NCBI GenBank assembly: GCA_965229335.1 | Contig: OZ245874.1 | Span: 1,364,001 to 1,428,000 of the forward strand | Direction: 5' to 3' | Origin: JAFKFH01 sp017307375 | Lineage (GTDB): Bacteria; Pseudomonadota; Alphaproteobacteria; Ferrovibrionales; Ferrovibrionaceae | DNA length: 64,000 nucleotides | Shown: positions 9,646 through 17,274 of the stretch, in pieces | How positions within the stretch are numbered: position 1 is the stretch's first letter | Layout of the letters: every line of letters begins with the position of its first letter | Position numbers and translations under genes: made by a program | The notes under the pieces: generated by a model | Told to the model about the DNA's origin: nothing | What the model saw: the letters and a program-made list of their open reading frames with translations, nothing else | Databases searched by the model: none

Positions 9646-10400
9646 CGGGTGCGGATCGCCGGTGCCTGGCGCGAAACGCTGGCGGCCGGCCGCCAGCTCA
9701 GGCCCCGAGCGCGCTTGCGCCGCTCGGCATAGCCCGGCGGCGGGGCGTAGATCTGCTTTTCCGCCTCGAGCAGCAGCACGCCCGAGAAGCGCGGCCATAA
9801 CAGCGAGCCGGCCTTTTCCCAGCTGTTGGCCGCACCCAGCACGAAACGCCGTTCCCAGGGCGGCAGGTAGAGCGCCTGGGCCGCCTGGGTGGGCGAAAAC
9901 ATCGTATCCCGCATCAGGCGCGTGAACTGGGCCGGCGCATAGGGGTGGCCCTGGCCGAACGGCGAAGTCTCGAAACGCGACCACAGACCGCGCCGGTTGG
10001 GCACGACGGCAAGCAGCCGGCCGGCCGGCGCCAAGACCCGCCAGATCTCGCGCAGCAGGACCCGCACGTTCTCGGCCGATTCGATGCCGTGCACGACCAG
10101 CACCCGGTCGAACATCGCATCGGCGAAGGGCAGCTCGGTCTCCTCGGCCAGCACCGCCAGGCCAGGTTCGTCGCTGGGCCAGCGCATCACGCCCTGCGAG
10201 ACCGGCATGGCGGCGGCGACCCGCTCGGCTTCCTCGCGGAACTGGGTCAGATAGGGGGTGGCAAAGCCCAGGCCCAGCACCCGCTGGCCCGCCACCGACG
10301 GCCACAGGTGACGGATGCGGCGGCGGATGAGGCGGCGGGCGGTCTGACCAAGCGCCGTACGGTAGAATTCGCGCAGATCGATCACATCGGGACGCAGCAT
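9642..10400 (-). CDS. Class I SAM-dependent methyltransferase (type 11)
   Basis: 252 aa. It has a SAM-binding strand (VLGLGFATPYL, about residues 40-50), an acidic post-I motif (ELPFADAMFDRVLVVHGIE) and the post-III sequence IWRVLAPAGRLLAVVPNRRG, the classic layout of methyltransferase type 11. The GxGxG loop is somewhat degenerate (LGLGFA). The gene is divergent from the glyoxalase II gene, with starts only 24 bases apart, an arrangement I recall as common in alphaproteobacteria. Its substrate is unknown. It overlaps the next gene by 4 bases. Confidence 0.85.
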   Translation of the reverse strand: MLRPDVIDLREFYRTALGQTARRLIRRRIRHLWPSVAGQRVLGLGFATPYLTQFREEAERVAAAMPVSQGVMRWPSDEPGLAVLAEETELPFADAMFDRVLVVHGIESAENVRVLLREIWRVLAPAGRLLAVVPNRRGLWSRFETSPFGQGHPYAPAQFTRLMRDTMFSPTQAAQALYLPPWERRFVLGAANSWEKAGSLLWPRFSGVLLLEAEKQIYAPPPGYAERRKRARGLSWRPAASVSRQAPAIRTR

Positions 10401-10424
10401 GGCAGGCAGTGTATCATGGGCCGC

Positions 10425-11195
10425 ATGAGCCTGCTCGATATCGTCCAGATTCCGGTCCTGACCGACAACTACGTCTATCTGCTGCGCGACCAGGCCTCGG
10501 GCCGGACCGCGGTGGTCGATCCGGCCGAGGCCGGGCCGGTGCTGGCGGCGCTGACCCAGCGCGGCTGGAAACTCGATTTCATCCTGAACACCCATCATCA
10601 CGGCGACCATGTCGGCGGCAACCGCCAGCTGGTCGCCGATACCGGCTGCCATGTCGTCGGGCCGGCGGCCGACCGCTCCCGCATCCCGCTGATCGGGACC
10701 GAGGTGGCCGACGGCGACCAGTTCGCGCTGGGCGACAGCGTCGCGACCGTCTTCGACGTGCCGGGCCACACCTCGGGGCATATCGCCTACTGGTTTGCGC
10801 GGTCGCAGGCACTGTTCTGCGGCGACACGCTGTTTGCCCTGGGCTGCGGCCGGCTGTTCGAGGGAACGCCGGCCCAGATGTGGCAATCGCTCGGCAAATT
10901 GCGCGCGCTGCCCGACGATACGCGCGTCTACTGCGCCCATGAATATACGCTGTCCAACGCCCGCTTCGCCGTCACGGTGGATCCGGAAAACGACATCCTG
11001 CAGCAGCGGGCCGAGGCGGTCGGCGCCTTGCGCGCGGCCGGGCGTCCGACCGTGCCCTCGCTGCTGGGCGAGGAGAAGGCGACAAACCCGTTCCTGCGGG
11101 CCGACCAGCCCGGCGTGGCCGCCGCCGTCGGCCTGTCGGCCGGCGATCCCGTCGCGGTGTTCGCCGAGGTGCGCCGGCGCAAGGATCATTTCTGA
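10425..11195 (+). CDS. gloB: Hydroxyacylglutathione hydrolase (glyoxalase II)
   Basis: 256 aa, the usual length of GloB. It is a metallo-beta-lactamase fold with the dinuclear metal motif THHHGDHVGG at residues 56-65, VPGHTSGHIAYWF, CGDTLF (bridging Asp) and YCAHEYT near residue 170, plus a C-terminal arm ending ATNPFLRAD and RRRKDHF. It hydrolyses S-lactoylglutathione to lactate and glutathione in the cytoplasm, the second step of methylglyoxal detoxification. ATG 10425 is preferred; another in-frame ATG is at 10416. It is followed after 2 bases by the cupin gene, so likely cotranscribed. Confidence 0.95.
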   Translation: MSLLDIVQIPVLTDNYVYLLRDQASGRTAVVDPAEAGPVLAALTQRGWKLDFILNTHHHGDHVGGNRQLVADTGCHVVGPAADRSRIPLIGTEVADGDQFALGDSVATVFDVPGHTSGHIAYWFARSQALFCGDTLFALGCGRLFEGTPAQMWQSLGKLRALPDDTRVYCAHEYTLSNARFAVTVDPENDILQQRAEAVGALRAAGRPTVPSLLGEEKATNPFLRADQPGVAAAVGLSAGDPVAVFAEVRRRKDHF

Positions 11196-11197
11196 CG

Positions 11198-11632
11198 ATG
11201 TCGTCGGAAGCCGACGCGATCATCGCAGCCCTTGACCTGAAGCCCCATCCCGAAGGCGGCCACTACGCCGAAACCTTCCGAGATCCCGACCCGGCCGGCG
11301 GGCGCAGCCATTCGACCGCGATCTATTTCCTGCTGAAACGCGGCGAGCGCTCGCACTGGCACCGCATCGATGCGGCGGAAGCCTGGCACTATCATGCCGG
11401 TGCGCCGTTGCGCCTGTCGATCTCGCCCGATGGCCGGACGGCCGTGGATCGGACCCTCGGCCTCGACCTCGCCGGCGGCGCGCGGCCCCAGCTCGTCGTG
11501 CCGTGCCATCACTGGTTCGCCGCCGAAAGCCTAGGCGACTACACCCTGGTCAGCTGCACGGTGGCACCGGGTTTCGACTTCGCCGGCTTCGAACTAGCGC
11601 CCCCCGGATGGGTTCCGGGGCGCGACCGATAG
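11198..11632 (+). CDS. Cupin family protein (DUF985/cupin_5)
   Basis: 144 aa, a typical single-domain DUF985 protein. It has the N-terminal LDLKPHPEGGHYAETFRD, the metal-cupin segment SHWHRIDAAEAWHYHAGAPL with three His and a Glu, and the closing CHHWFAAES plus VAPGFDFAGFEL. Family members are jelly-roll proteins thought to act as small epimerases or sugar-binding proteins; the actual role is unknown. It starts 2 bases after gloB. Its 3' end overlaps the convergent gene at 11594 by 39 bases. Confidence 0.9.
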   Translation: MSSEADAIIAALDLKPHPEGGHYAETFRDPDPAGGRSHSTAIYFLLKRGERSHWHRIDAAEAWHYHAGAPLRLSISPDGRTAVDRTLGLDLAGGARPQLVVPCHHWFAAESLGDYTLVSCTVAPGFDFAGFELAPPGWVPGRDR

Positions 11633-12175
11633 GCCGCTGTAGGACTGGGTCGCGGCATAACGCTGGGCACCGAAATGGAGGGCGAGATGCCCCGGCGTCG
11701 GCAGGCAGCCTGGCACGGTGACCTCGCCGAGGTCGACATGCCAGAGCGGATGCGGTGGCGTGACATTGCCGTCGCCGTCGATCAGCGCACCGCGTAGCGA
11801 ACTGCGCTCGACCGCCCTGGTCAGGAGATCGGGGGCGAGCCGCCCCGGCCCGGCAGTGAAGACCAACGCGTCGAACCGGTGGTCGGGGCGATTGCGAAAG
11901 TAGAGGCAGATATCCGCCCCGGACAGCAAGCGGCGTCCCTCGGGGCCGAGGATACCGTCTAGCGGCCCGGTCGTCCGGTCGCGATGCAGGCTGAAGACGC
12001 CTGGCGGCTGGTCGCCAAACAGTTCGGGATGCGCCGCGATCCTGGCGATCGCGACCGCACCAAAGTGATCCAGCAGGTCGATCAGCGTGTCGGCGTCCTC
12101 ACCGGCCGCCGCGGCTGCCGCGCCAGTCCAGATGACGGCGCCAATACCCGCCAGTGCCAACAGACGTACTGTCAT
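11594..12175 (-). CDS. Small secreted protein of unknown function
   Basis: 193 aa with an N-terminal signal sequence (VRLLALAGIGAVIWTGAAAAAAG, cleavage near residue 24). The mature part is about 170 residues with no motif I recognise. It contains HPELFGDQPPGVFSL and LWHVDLGEVTVPGCLPTPGHL, and a single Cys in the latter. The ATG at 12175 lies 55 bases downstream of the EamA transporter gene, so it may be the last gene of that leftward operon. The 3' end overlaps the convergent cupin gene by 39 bases, so the two transcripts would be antisense there. Coding status is supported by the signal peptide. Confidence 0.6.
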   Translation of the reverse strand: MTVRLLALAGIGAVIWTGAAAAAAGEDADTLIDLLDHFGAVAIARIAAHPELFGDQPPGVFSLHRDRTTGPLDGILGPEGRRLLSGADICLYFRNRPDHRFDALVFTAGPGRLAPDLLTRAVERSSLRGALIDGDGNVTPPHPLWHVDLGEVTVPGCLPTPGHLALHFGAQRYAATQSYSGLSVAPRNPSGGR

Positions 12176-12230
12176 GGCCGTGCCCCGCCTTCGCGAATTG
12201 CGAGTAACAAAGCAGGGAAAGGCGACTGAA

Positions 12231-13121
12231 TTATGGCCGTGCCGGACGCCGCCAGAGATCGCCCGAGCCGAGCACCGCGCCGCCGACGATCAGGGCGGCG
12301 GCCAGCGCCAGCGACCAACTGGGGCTGCCCTGGCCGGTCGCCAGCAGGATCAGCGTCGACAGCAGCGGCGTGGCATAGGCGGCGACGCCCAGTGTCTTGA
12401 TGTCGCCCTGCTTGACCCCGTGGTCCCACAGGAAGAAGGCGGCGCCGACGGGGCCGAGGCCCAGGGCCAGCACGGCCGACCATTCGCCGGCCGATGCCGG
12501 CCAGACGGTGGTCTCGAACGCGAGATGGCAGATCAGCGCCAGCAGGGCGGTCGCGCCGCAGAACCCGCCGACCGCGTCGGTCGGCACGTCGCGGGCGACA
12601 CGGCGACTCAATACCGAATAAAGCGACCAGACGATGGCGCAGCCGAGCGCCGCGGCGTAGCCGACGAGGTAGTCGGTCGACGGCGCGACACCCTTGGCCC
12701 CGACGATCAGCACCGTGCCGGCCAGCCCCGCGCCGACCCCGACCAGATGGAACCAGGCGAGCGTCTCGCCCGCCAGCAGGGCGGAGAACAGCACGATCAG
12801 CAGCGGCCACAGATAGCAGATCAGGCTGGCTTCGACCGGCGGCGCCGTCTTGATCGCCAGGAAGTAGAGCGCGTGATAGCCGAACAGCCCGCCCAGGCCG
12901 ACCGCCCAGACCGGCCAGGGCTGGCGCAGGTGCCGCCCGATTGCCTCGCCGCGCACCAGCCACTTGGTCAGCGCCATCAGGAAGGCGACGCCGAACGACA
13001 GCGCGGTCAACAGGAACGGCGGCACGGCACCGGTCGCCGTGGTGAAGACGGCAAGGCAGGCCCACAGCAGCAACGCGCCGGCGCCGACGAGCGTGGCGCG
13101 CGCGCGCCGGTGATCGGTCAT
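12231..13121 (-). CDS. EamA/DMT-family membrane transporter (YddG-like)
   Basis: 296 aa with ten predicted membrane helices as two five-helix EamA halves. The segment FLAIKTAPPVEASLICYLWPL is characteristic of the YddG-like branch of drug/metabolite exporters, which in enteric bacteria export aromatic amino acids. The second half has IVWSLYSVLSRR and GPVGAAFFLWDHGVKQGD. Substrate inferred from family only. It starts 14 bases downstream of the preceding leftward gene, with a GAGG ribosome site directly before the ATG. Confidence 0.88.
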   Translation of the reverse strand: MTDHRRARATLVGAGALLLWACLAVFTTATGAVPPFLLTALSFGVAFLMALTKWLVRGEAIGRHLRQPWPVWAVGLGGLFGYHALYFLAIKTAPPVEASLICYLWPLLIVLFSALLAGETLAWFHLVGVGAGLAGTVLIVGAKGVAPSTDYLVGYAAALGCAIVWSLYSVLSRRVARDVPTDAVGGFCGATALLALICHLAFETTVWPASAGEWSAVLALGLGPVGAAFFLWDHGVKQGDIKTLGVAAYATPLLSTLILLATGQGSPSWSLALAAALIVGGAVLGSGDLWRRPARP

Positions 13122-13135
13122 CCTCGGGCCGGAGG

Positions 13136-13603
13136 TCAGGCGATGGCGGCGGCGGTCAGCCGATAGAACAGGCGGGAATCGGCATCCTCGACCAGGACCA
13201 GCTTGCCGGTCAGCGCCACCGGGCCGGCGGTGAAGCCGACCGGCTGCGCCGCCTCGACCAGGACCAGCTGCGACGGGTCGCTGGTCATGCAGAAGGCGCA
13301 GTGATAGGCGTAGGCCGCCAGCAGGAAACGGTCGTGCGGCCCCGATTCCGAGAACGGGTACATGTAGCCGATCAAATGGACGGTATCGCGGGCCGCCAGT
13401 TCGTTGATCGCGGCAGGAAAGCGGCTGATCCGGCCATCGACCAGGTGGAAGCCGCCGGCCTGGGCCAGCAGATCCCAGCCGATGCCGTCATCGTCGCCCG
13501 GCGCGGCGATGCGCGGATGGGCGCTCTGGACGGTGAGGGCCCGGGCGCCGAGCGGGGCCAGACTCGCGGCGGAAAACAGGCTCAGGAACAGGCGGCGTTG
13601 CAT
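13136..13603 (-). CDS. Exported DUF3299-like protein
   Basis: 155 aa. The start at 13603 is chosen for its GGAGAG ribosome site 7 bases upstream and the following signal peptide (MQRRLFLSLFSAASLAPLGARA). The mature protein has GWDLLAQAG, then VHLIGYMYPFSESGPHDRFLLA and HCAFCMTSDPSQLVLVEA. That pattern (a strand-turn GYM-P, FLL, then a Cys pair) resembles DUF3299 periplasmic proteins often found beside ABC-type metal or lipoprotein systems. The CAFC pair at about residues 103-106 could bind metal or form a disulfide. Assignment is by resemblance only. Confidence 0.68.
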   Translation of the reverse strand: MQRRLFLSLFSAASLAPLGARALTVQSAHPRIAAPGDDDGIGWDLLAQAGGFHLVDGRISRFPAAINELAARDTVHLIGYMYPFSESGPHDRFLLAAYAYHCAFCMTSDPSQLVLVEAAQPVGFTAGPVALTGKLVLVEDADSRLFYRLTAAAIA

Positions 13604-13689
13604 CGCTTTCTCTCCTCGATCCCGGCGGAACATAGTGCCTGCGAGTCGGCAGGACAAGACGCAGTGCCGAGACCGGCGCGGGCTTTCGG

Positions 13690-14328
13690 TCAGGGGACCG
13701 CCGCGGTCGTCCAGGCCTGGGCCTTGGCGTCCCAGCACATGCGTCGCTGCAGCGGTACGGTCACCTTGGAGCCGGGGGCCGGTTCGATCAGCAGGTCGCG
13801 GCAATAGCCGTCCGGGCGCTGCTCGGGCGGCGGCACGTCGGCGGGAAGGGTCGGGTTCATCGGTTGGGCCTGCTGCTGGCGGCGCGCCACCGATGGGGCA
13901 GGGGGCGGGGTCGACGGCACGGCCGGCGCGGCCGGCGCTGCAGTGGCTGGACCCGGGGTCACCGCAGGCGGCGCGGCAGGCACGGCGGCGGCCGGTGTGG
14001 GGGCGGCCGGTGTAGGGGCGGCCGGTGCAGGTTCCGGCGTGGTCGGGGCGGGCTGAGGGGCCGGTACCGGCGCCATGGCTGCCGGCGCCGGCTTGGGGTC
14101 TTCCCATGGCATAGGCCGGCCGGTCCACCACCACCAGTAGGCAACGCCGGCGGCACCGGCGACAAGCAGGAAGACGACGACGCCGAACCACCCGGAATCG
14201 CCCTTGTCGACCGTCGATTCGACCGGGGCCAGGCGCTCGCCGGCGGTCAGCCCCGGCCCGGCCGGCTGGCCGGGGCGGGGGCCGAACCCCGGTTCAAGTC
14301 GCTGTTCGGGCGGCAGGCGCGGCGCCAT
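13690..14328 (-). CDS. Membrane-anchored Pro/Ala-rich protein
   Basis: 212 aa. The short N-terminal cytoplasmic part is Pro/Gly/Arg-rich. One membrane helix follows (WFGVVVFLLVAGAAGVAYWWWW, about residues 47-68), then about 85 residues of low-complexity Pro-Ala linker and a C-terminal 55-residue segment with two Cys (DGYCRDLLIEP and RRMCWDAKAQAW). The topology suggests an inner-membrane anchor holding a small periplasmic domain. It begins 3 bases after the htpG stop codon, so it is almost certainly in the same transcript. No family recognised. Confidence 0.7.
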   Translation of the reverse strand: MAPRLPPEQRLEPGFGPRPGQPAGPGLTAGERLAPVESTVDKGDSGWFGVVVFLLVAGAAGVAYWWWWTGRPMPWEDPKPAPAAMAPVPAPQPAPTTPEPAPAAPTPAAPTPAAAVPAAPPAVTPGPATAAPAAPAVPSTPPPAPSVARRQQQAQPMNPTLPADVPPPEQRPDGYCRDLLIEPAPGSKVTVPLQRRMCWDAKAQAWTTAAVP

Positions 14329-14331
14329 CTA

Positions 14332-16209
14332 TCAGACCAGGCCTTTCTCCATCACCGCGGCCAGGCGCCGGGCGAAGGCCGCCGGATCGGGCAGGGTTTC
14401 GCCTTCCACGATACGCGCCTGATCGAGCAACAGCCAAGCCGGACCTTCGACTGCCTCGGCCCCGCCGGGTTCGGCCGCGCGCGCCGCCAGCGCCTTGATC
14501 ACCGGGTGGCGCGGGTTGATCTCGAGGATGCGGGCGCTTTCCTTCTCCAGCCGCTTGTGCATCTTCAACATCCGTTCCAGATGCATGTCGAGGTCGCCGT
14601 CGCCGGCCACCAGGCACACCGCGCTGTCGGTCAGGCGATCGGTCTCGCGCACGTCCTTGACCGCCTCGCCCAGCGCCTGCTTGATCGCCGCGACCAGCGT
14701 GCCGAGGGCGGCGCCCTCGACGGCCGCCGGCTTTTCGGCCTCGCCCTTGTCGGCTTCGGCCTCGGCCGCCTTGATCCGGGCGAGGTCGGCACCGCCGCGG
14801 GTGACGCTGCGGAACGGCTTGTCCTGGAAGGTCGGCACCATCGACAGCCAGAAATCGTCGACCGAATCGGTCAGCAGAAGCACCTCGACGCCCTTGGCCC
14901 GGAAGCCTTCGAGCTGCGGGCTCTTCTTCAGGCTGTCGAGATCGTCGCCGGAAATCGTGTAGATCGCTTCCTGGCCTTCCTTCATCCGCTCGATATAGAT
15001 GGCCAGCGAGACCCAGCCGTCATCGGCGGTCGTGCGGAAGCGGGCGACCTTGAGGATGCGTTCGCGCAGCTCGCTGTCCTCGTAGATGCCTTCCTTCAGC
15101 ACCGCGCCGAAATTCTCCCAGAAGGTCGCGAAGGCTTCCGGTTCCTTCTCGGCCTTCTTCTCCAGGTCGGCAAGGACGCGCTTGGTCAGGCCCTGGCGGA
15201 TCTTGGCGACCACCGGGTTGTGCTGGAGCATCTCGCGGCTGACGTTCAGCGGCAGGTCGGCCGAATCGACGACGCCGCGCAGGAAGCGCAGCCAGCCCGG
15301 CACCAGCCCCTCGCAGGAATCGGTGATGAAGACGCGCCGGACGTAGAGCTTGACGCCATGCTTGCGTGCCGGATCGAACAGGTCGAACGGCTTCTGCGTC
15401 GGCACGAACAGCAGCAGGTTATATTCCAGCGCGCCTTCGGCATGGGCATGGATCGTCGTCCACGGGTCGTCGAAGGCGTGGCTGACGTGGTGATAGAACT
15501 CCTTGTACTGCTCGGCCGTCACCTCCGACTTCGAGCGGGTCCACAGGGCCGAGGCGGTGTTGATCACCGCGTCCTTGTCGTCCTCGCGCAGCTTGATCGG
15601 CAGCGCGATATGGTCGGAATAGGTGCGCACGATCTGGCGCAGCCGGTGGGATTCGAGGAATTCCTCCTCGCCCGAACGCAGGAACAGCGAGATGGTCGTG
15701 CCGCGGCCCTCGCGGGATGCCTCGCCCACGGTGAAGCTGCCGGTGCCGTCGGAAACCCACGACCAGGCTTCGTCCTGGCCGGCGCGCCGCGAGACGACCT
15801 CGACCTTCTCGGCCACCATGAAGGCGGAATAGAAGCCGACGCCGAACTGGCCGATCAGCTTGACGTCCTTGGCCGCGTCGCCGGTCAGCTGCTGGGCGAA
15901 GGCGCCCGACCCCGAGCGGGCGATGGTGCCGAGATTGGCGATCAGCTCGTCGCGGGTCATCCCGATGCCGTTGTCCGACACCACCAGGACCTTCCGATCC
16001 TTGTCGACCGACAGGGTGACGGCGAGATCGGGATCGTCGCCCAGCAGTTCGGGCGCGGTCAGCGCCTCGTAGCGCAGCCGGTCGCAGGCGTCCGACGCGT
16101 TCGAGACGAGTTCGCGCAGGAAGATCTGCTTCTCGCTGTACAGCGAGTGGGTGACGATATGAAGCAGGCGGGCGACTTCCGCCTGGAACTGCATGGTCTG
16201 ATCGGTCAT
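14332..16209 (-). CDS. htpG: Molecular chaperone HtpG (bacterial Hsp90)
   Basis: 625 aa, the normal length. The N-terminal GHKL ATPase is clear: FLRELVSNASDACDRLR (residues about 28-44, with the catalytic Glu and Mg-binding Asn), DNGIGMTRDELI, GTIARSG and the glycine-rich lid IGQFGVGFYSAFMV. The middle domain has RRVFITD and the catalytic-loop region RGVVDSADLPLNVSREMLQ. The C-terminal dimerisation domain follows. It is an ATP-driven cytosolic chaperone. ATG 16209 starts 8 bases downstream of the DUF4340 gene, so htpG seems to be the distal part of the ABC-auxiliary operon. Confidence 0.97.
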   Translation of the reverse strand: MTDQTMQFQAEVARLLHIVTHSLYSEKQIFLRELVSNASDACDRLRYEALTAPELLGDDPDLAVTLSVDKDRKVLVVSDNGIGMTRDELIANLGTIARSGSGAFAQQLTGDAAKDVKLIGQFGVGFYSAFMVAEKVEVVSRRAGQDEAWSWVSDGTGSFTVGEASREGRGTTISLFLRSGEEEFLESHRLRQIVRTYSDHIALPIKLREDDKDAVINTASALWTRSKSEVTAEQYKEFYHHVSHAFDDPWTTIHAHAEGALEYNLLLFVPTQKPFDLFDPARKHGVKLYVRRVFITDSCEGLVPGWLRFLRGVVDSADLPLNVSREMLQHNPVVAKIRQGLTKRVLADLEKKAEKEPEAFATFWENFGAVLKEGIYEDSELRERILKVARFRTTADDGWVSLAIYIERMKEGQEAIYTISGDDLDSLKKSPQLEGFRAKGVEVLLLTDSVDDFWLSMVPTFQDKPFRSVTRGGADLARIKAAEAEADKGEAEKPAAVEGAALGTLVAAIKQALGEAVKDVRETDRLTDSAVCLVAGDGDLDMHLERMLKMHKRLEKESARILEINPRHPVIKALAARAAEPGGAEAVEGPAWLLLDQARIVEGETLPDPAAFARRLAAVMEKGLV

Positions 16210-16217
16210 CGGTCGCC

Positions 16218-17261
16218 TCACTGAGTCTTGGTCTGGTCGTCTTTCTTGGTGAAGGCCGCGAGATTGCGCCGCAGCGCCTCCGCGTCGGACGAGTTGAGCT
16301 GATAGGCCCAACCCGCGACCCGCGCCTTCAGATCCTTCACCGTGGTGTCGGCCGCCTCGTTCGCCGGAGCGTTGGCTTCGCGCGCAACCTCGACGCGGGC
16401 CCAGGGCTTGCCGTCCTGTTCCAGGATGTCGACGGTCGCGACGATGCCGTTGGCGGTCACGTAGCGGGCATGGGCCGGCGCCTTGGCGAAATCCAGGCCG
16501 TCGGCCTTGCGCACGTCGTCGAAGTCGAGGAATTCCAGCACGCTCATCGCGCGGGTGACGGCCGCGGCGTCGGTCTTGTCGGCCGGCAGGTCGACCACCT
16601 GGAACTCCGGCTTGTCCGGTTGCTGGCGGATCAGCTTGACCGTCCCGTCGGGGCCGGTCAGCTCGGCTTCCATCATGTCGTCCTTCTTCAGGCGGACGAT
16701 GGTGCGGTCGAGCCAGCGGATCGGATCGGCCTCGACGCTGACGCTGCCCGAGGCAAGCCAGGACTGGGCCTCGCCCTGCTTGCGCACATAGGTGCCGATG
16801 GTGGCGTAGGTGTCGTTGGACTGTGTCTTGCCGACGATCAGGTCGGCCAGGGCCTTGCCGTCGGCCGCCTTCAGCGCGACCCGCTTGGCCTCGCCGTCCG
16901 GCTTGGCCGGGTCGCCGACGCTCAGCCGGTCATAGAGGGCGGGGTCGCTGGTCCGCGGCTCCAGCCCCTTGAGGTCGGCCAGCTGGAAGGCAAGCTTGGC
17001 GACCTTGTCTGTCGCCACCGGATAGCCGCCCTTCGAGGCCATGCCCCAGCTTTCGCCGCTGCGGGTGATCGAGAATTCCTTGCCCTTGGCCTGGATATCG
17101 ACCGCCGCGACATCGCCGAGCCTTGCGGTCAGGCCCGGGAACAGGGCGGTCTCGGCGGCGACCGGGGCGGTGCGATTGGTGCGGTTGACGACGGCGACGC
17201 CGGCCGCGACCGCGATGACCGCGGCCCCGGCAAGCATCAGAGCGACATGACTTCCACGCAT
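16218..17261 (-). CDS. DUF4340 membrane-anchored protein of a GldG-type ABC system
   Basis: 347 aa. ATG 17261 is preceded by GAGGAG at a good distance. A single N-terminal helix (VALMLAGAAVIAVAAGVAVV) anchors an extracytoplasmic domain with the DUF4340 pattern: FSITRSGESWGMAS-GGYPVATDKVAKLAFQLADL, LPTSD-like PRTSDPALYDRLSVGDP, and DLIVGKT followed by YVRKQGEAQSWLASG. DUF4340 proteins are regularly encoded next to GldG/ABC-2 auxiliary transporters, exactly as here. Role unknown, presumably a periplasmic part of that ABC complex. Confidence 0.85.
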   Translation of the reverse strand: MRGSHVALMLAGAAVIAVAAGVAVVNRTNRTAPVAAETALFPGLTARLGDVAAVDIQAKGKEFSITRSGESWGMASKGGYPVATDKVAKLAFQLADLKGLEPRTSDPALYDRLSVGDPAKPDGEAKRVALKAADGKALADLIVGKTQSNDTYATIGTYVRKQGEAQSWLASGSVSVEADPIRWLDRTIVRLKKDDMMEAELTGPDGTVKLIRQQPDKPEFQVVDLPADKTDAAAVTRAMSVLEFLDFDDVRKADGLDFAKAPAHARYVTANGIVATVDILEQDGKPWARVEVAREANAPANEAADTTVKDLKARVAGWAYQLNSSDAEALRRNLAAFTKKDDQTKTQ

Positions 17262-17274
17262 TGTGCTGATCTCC

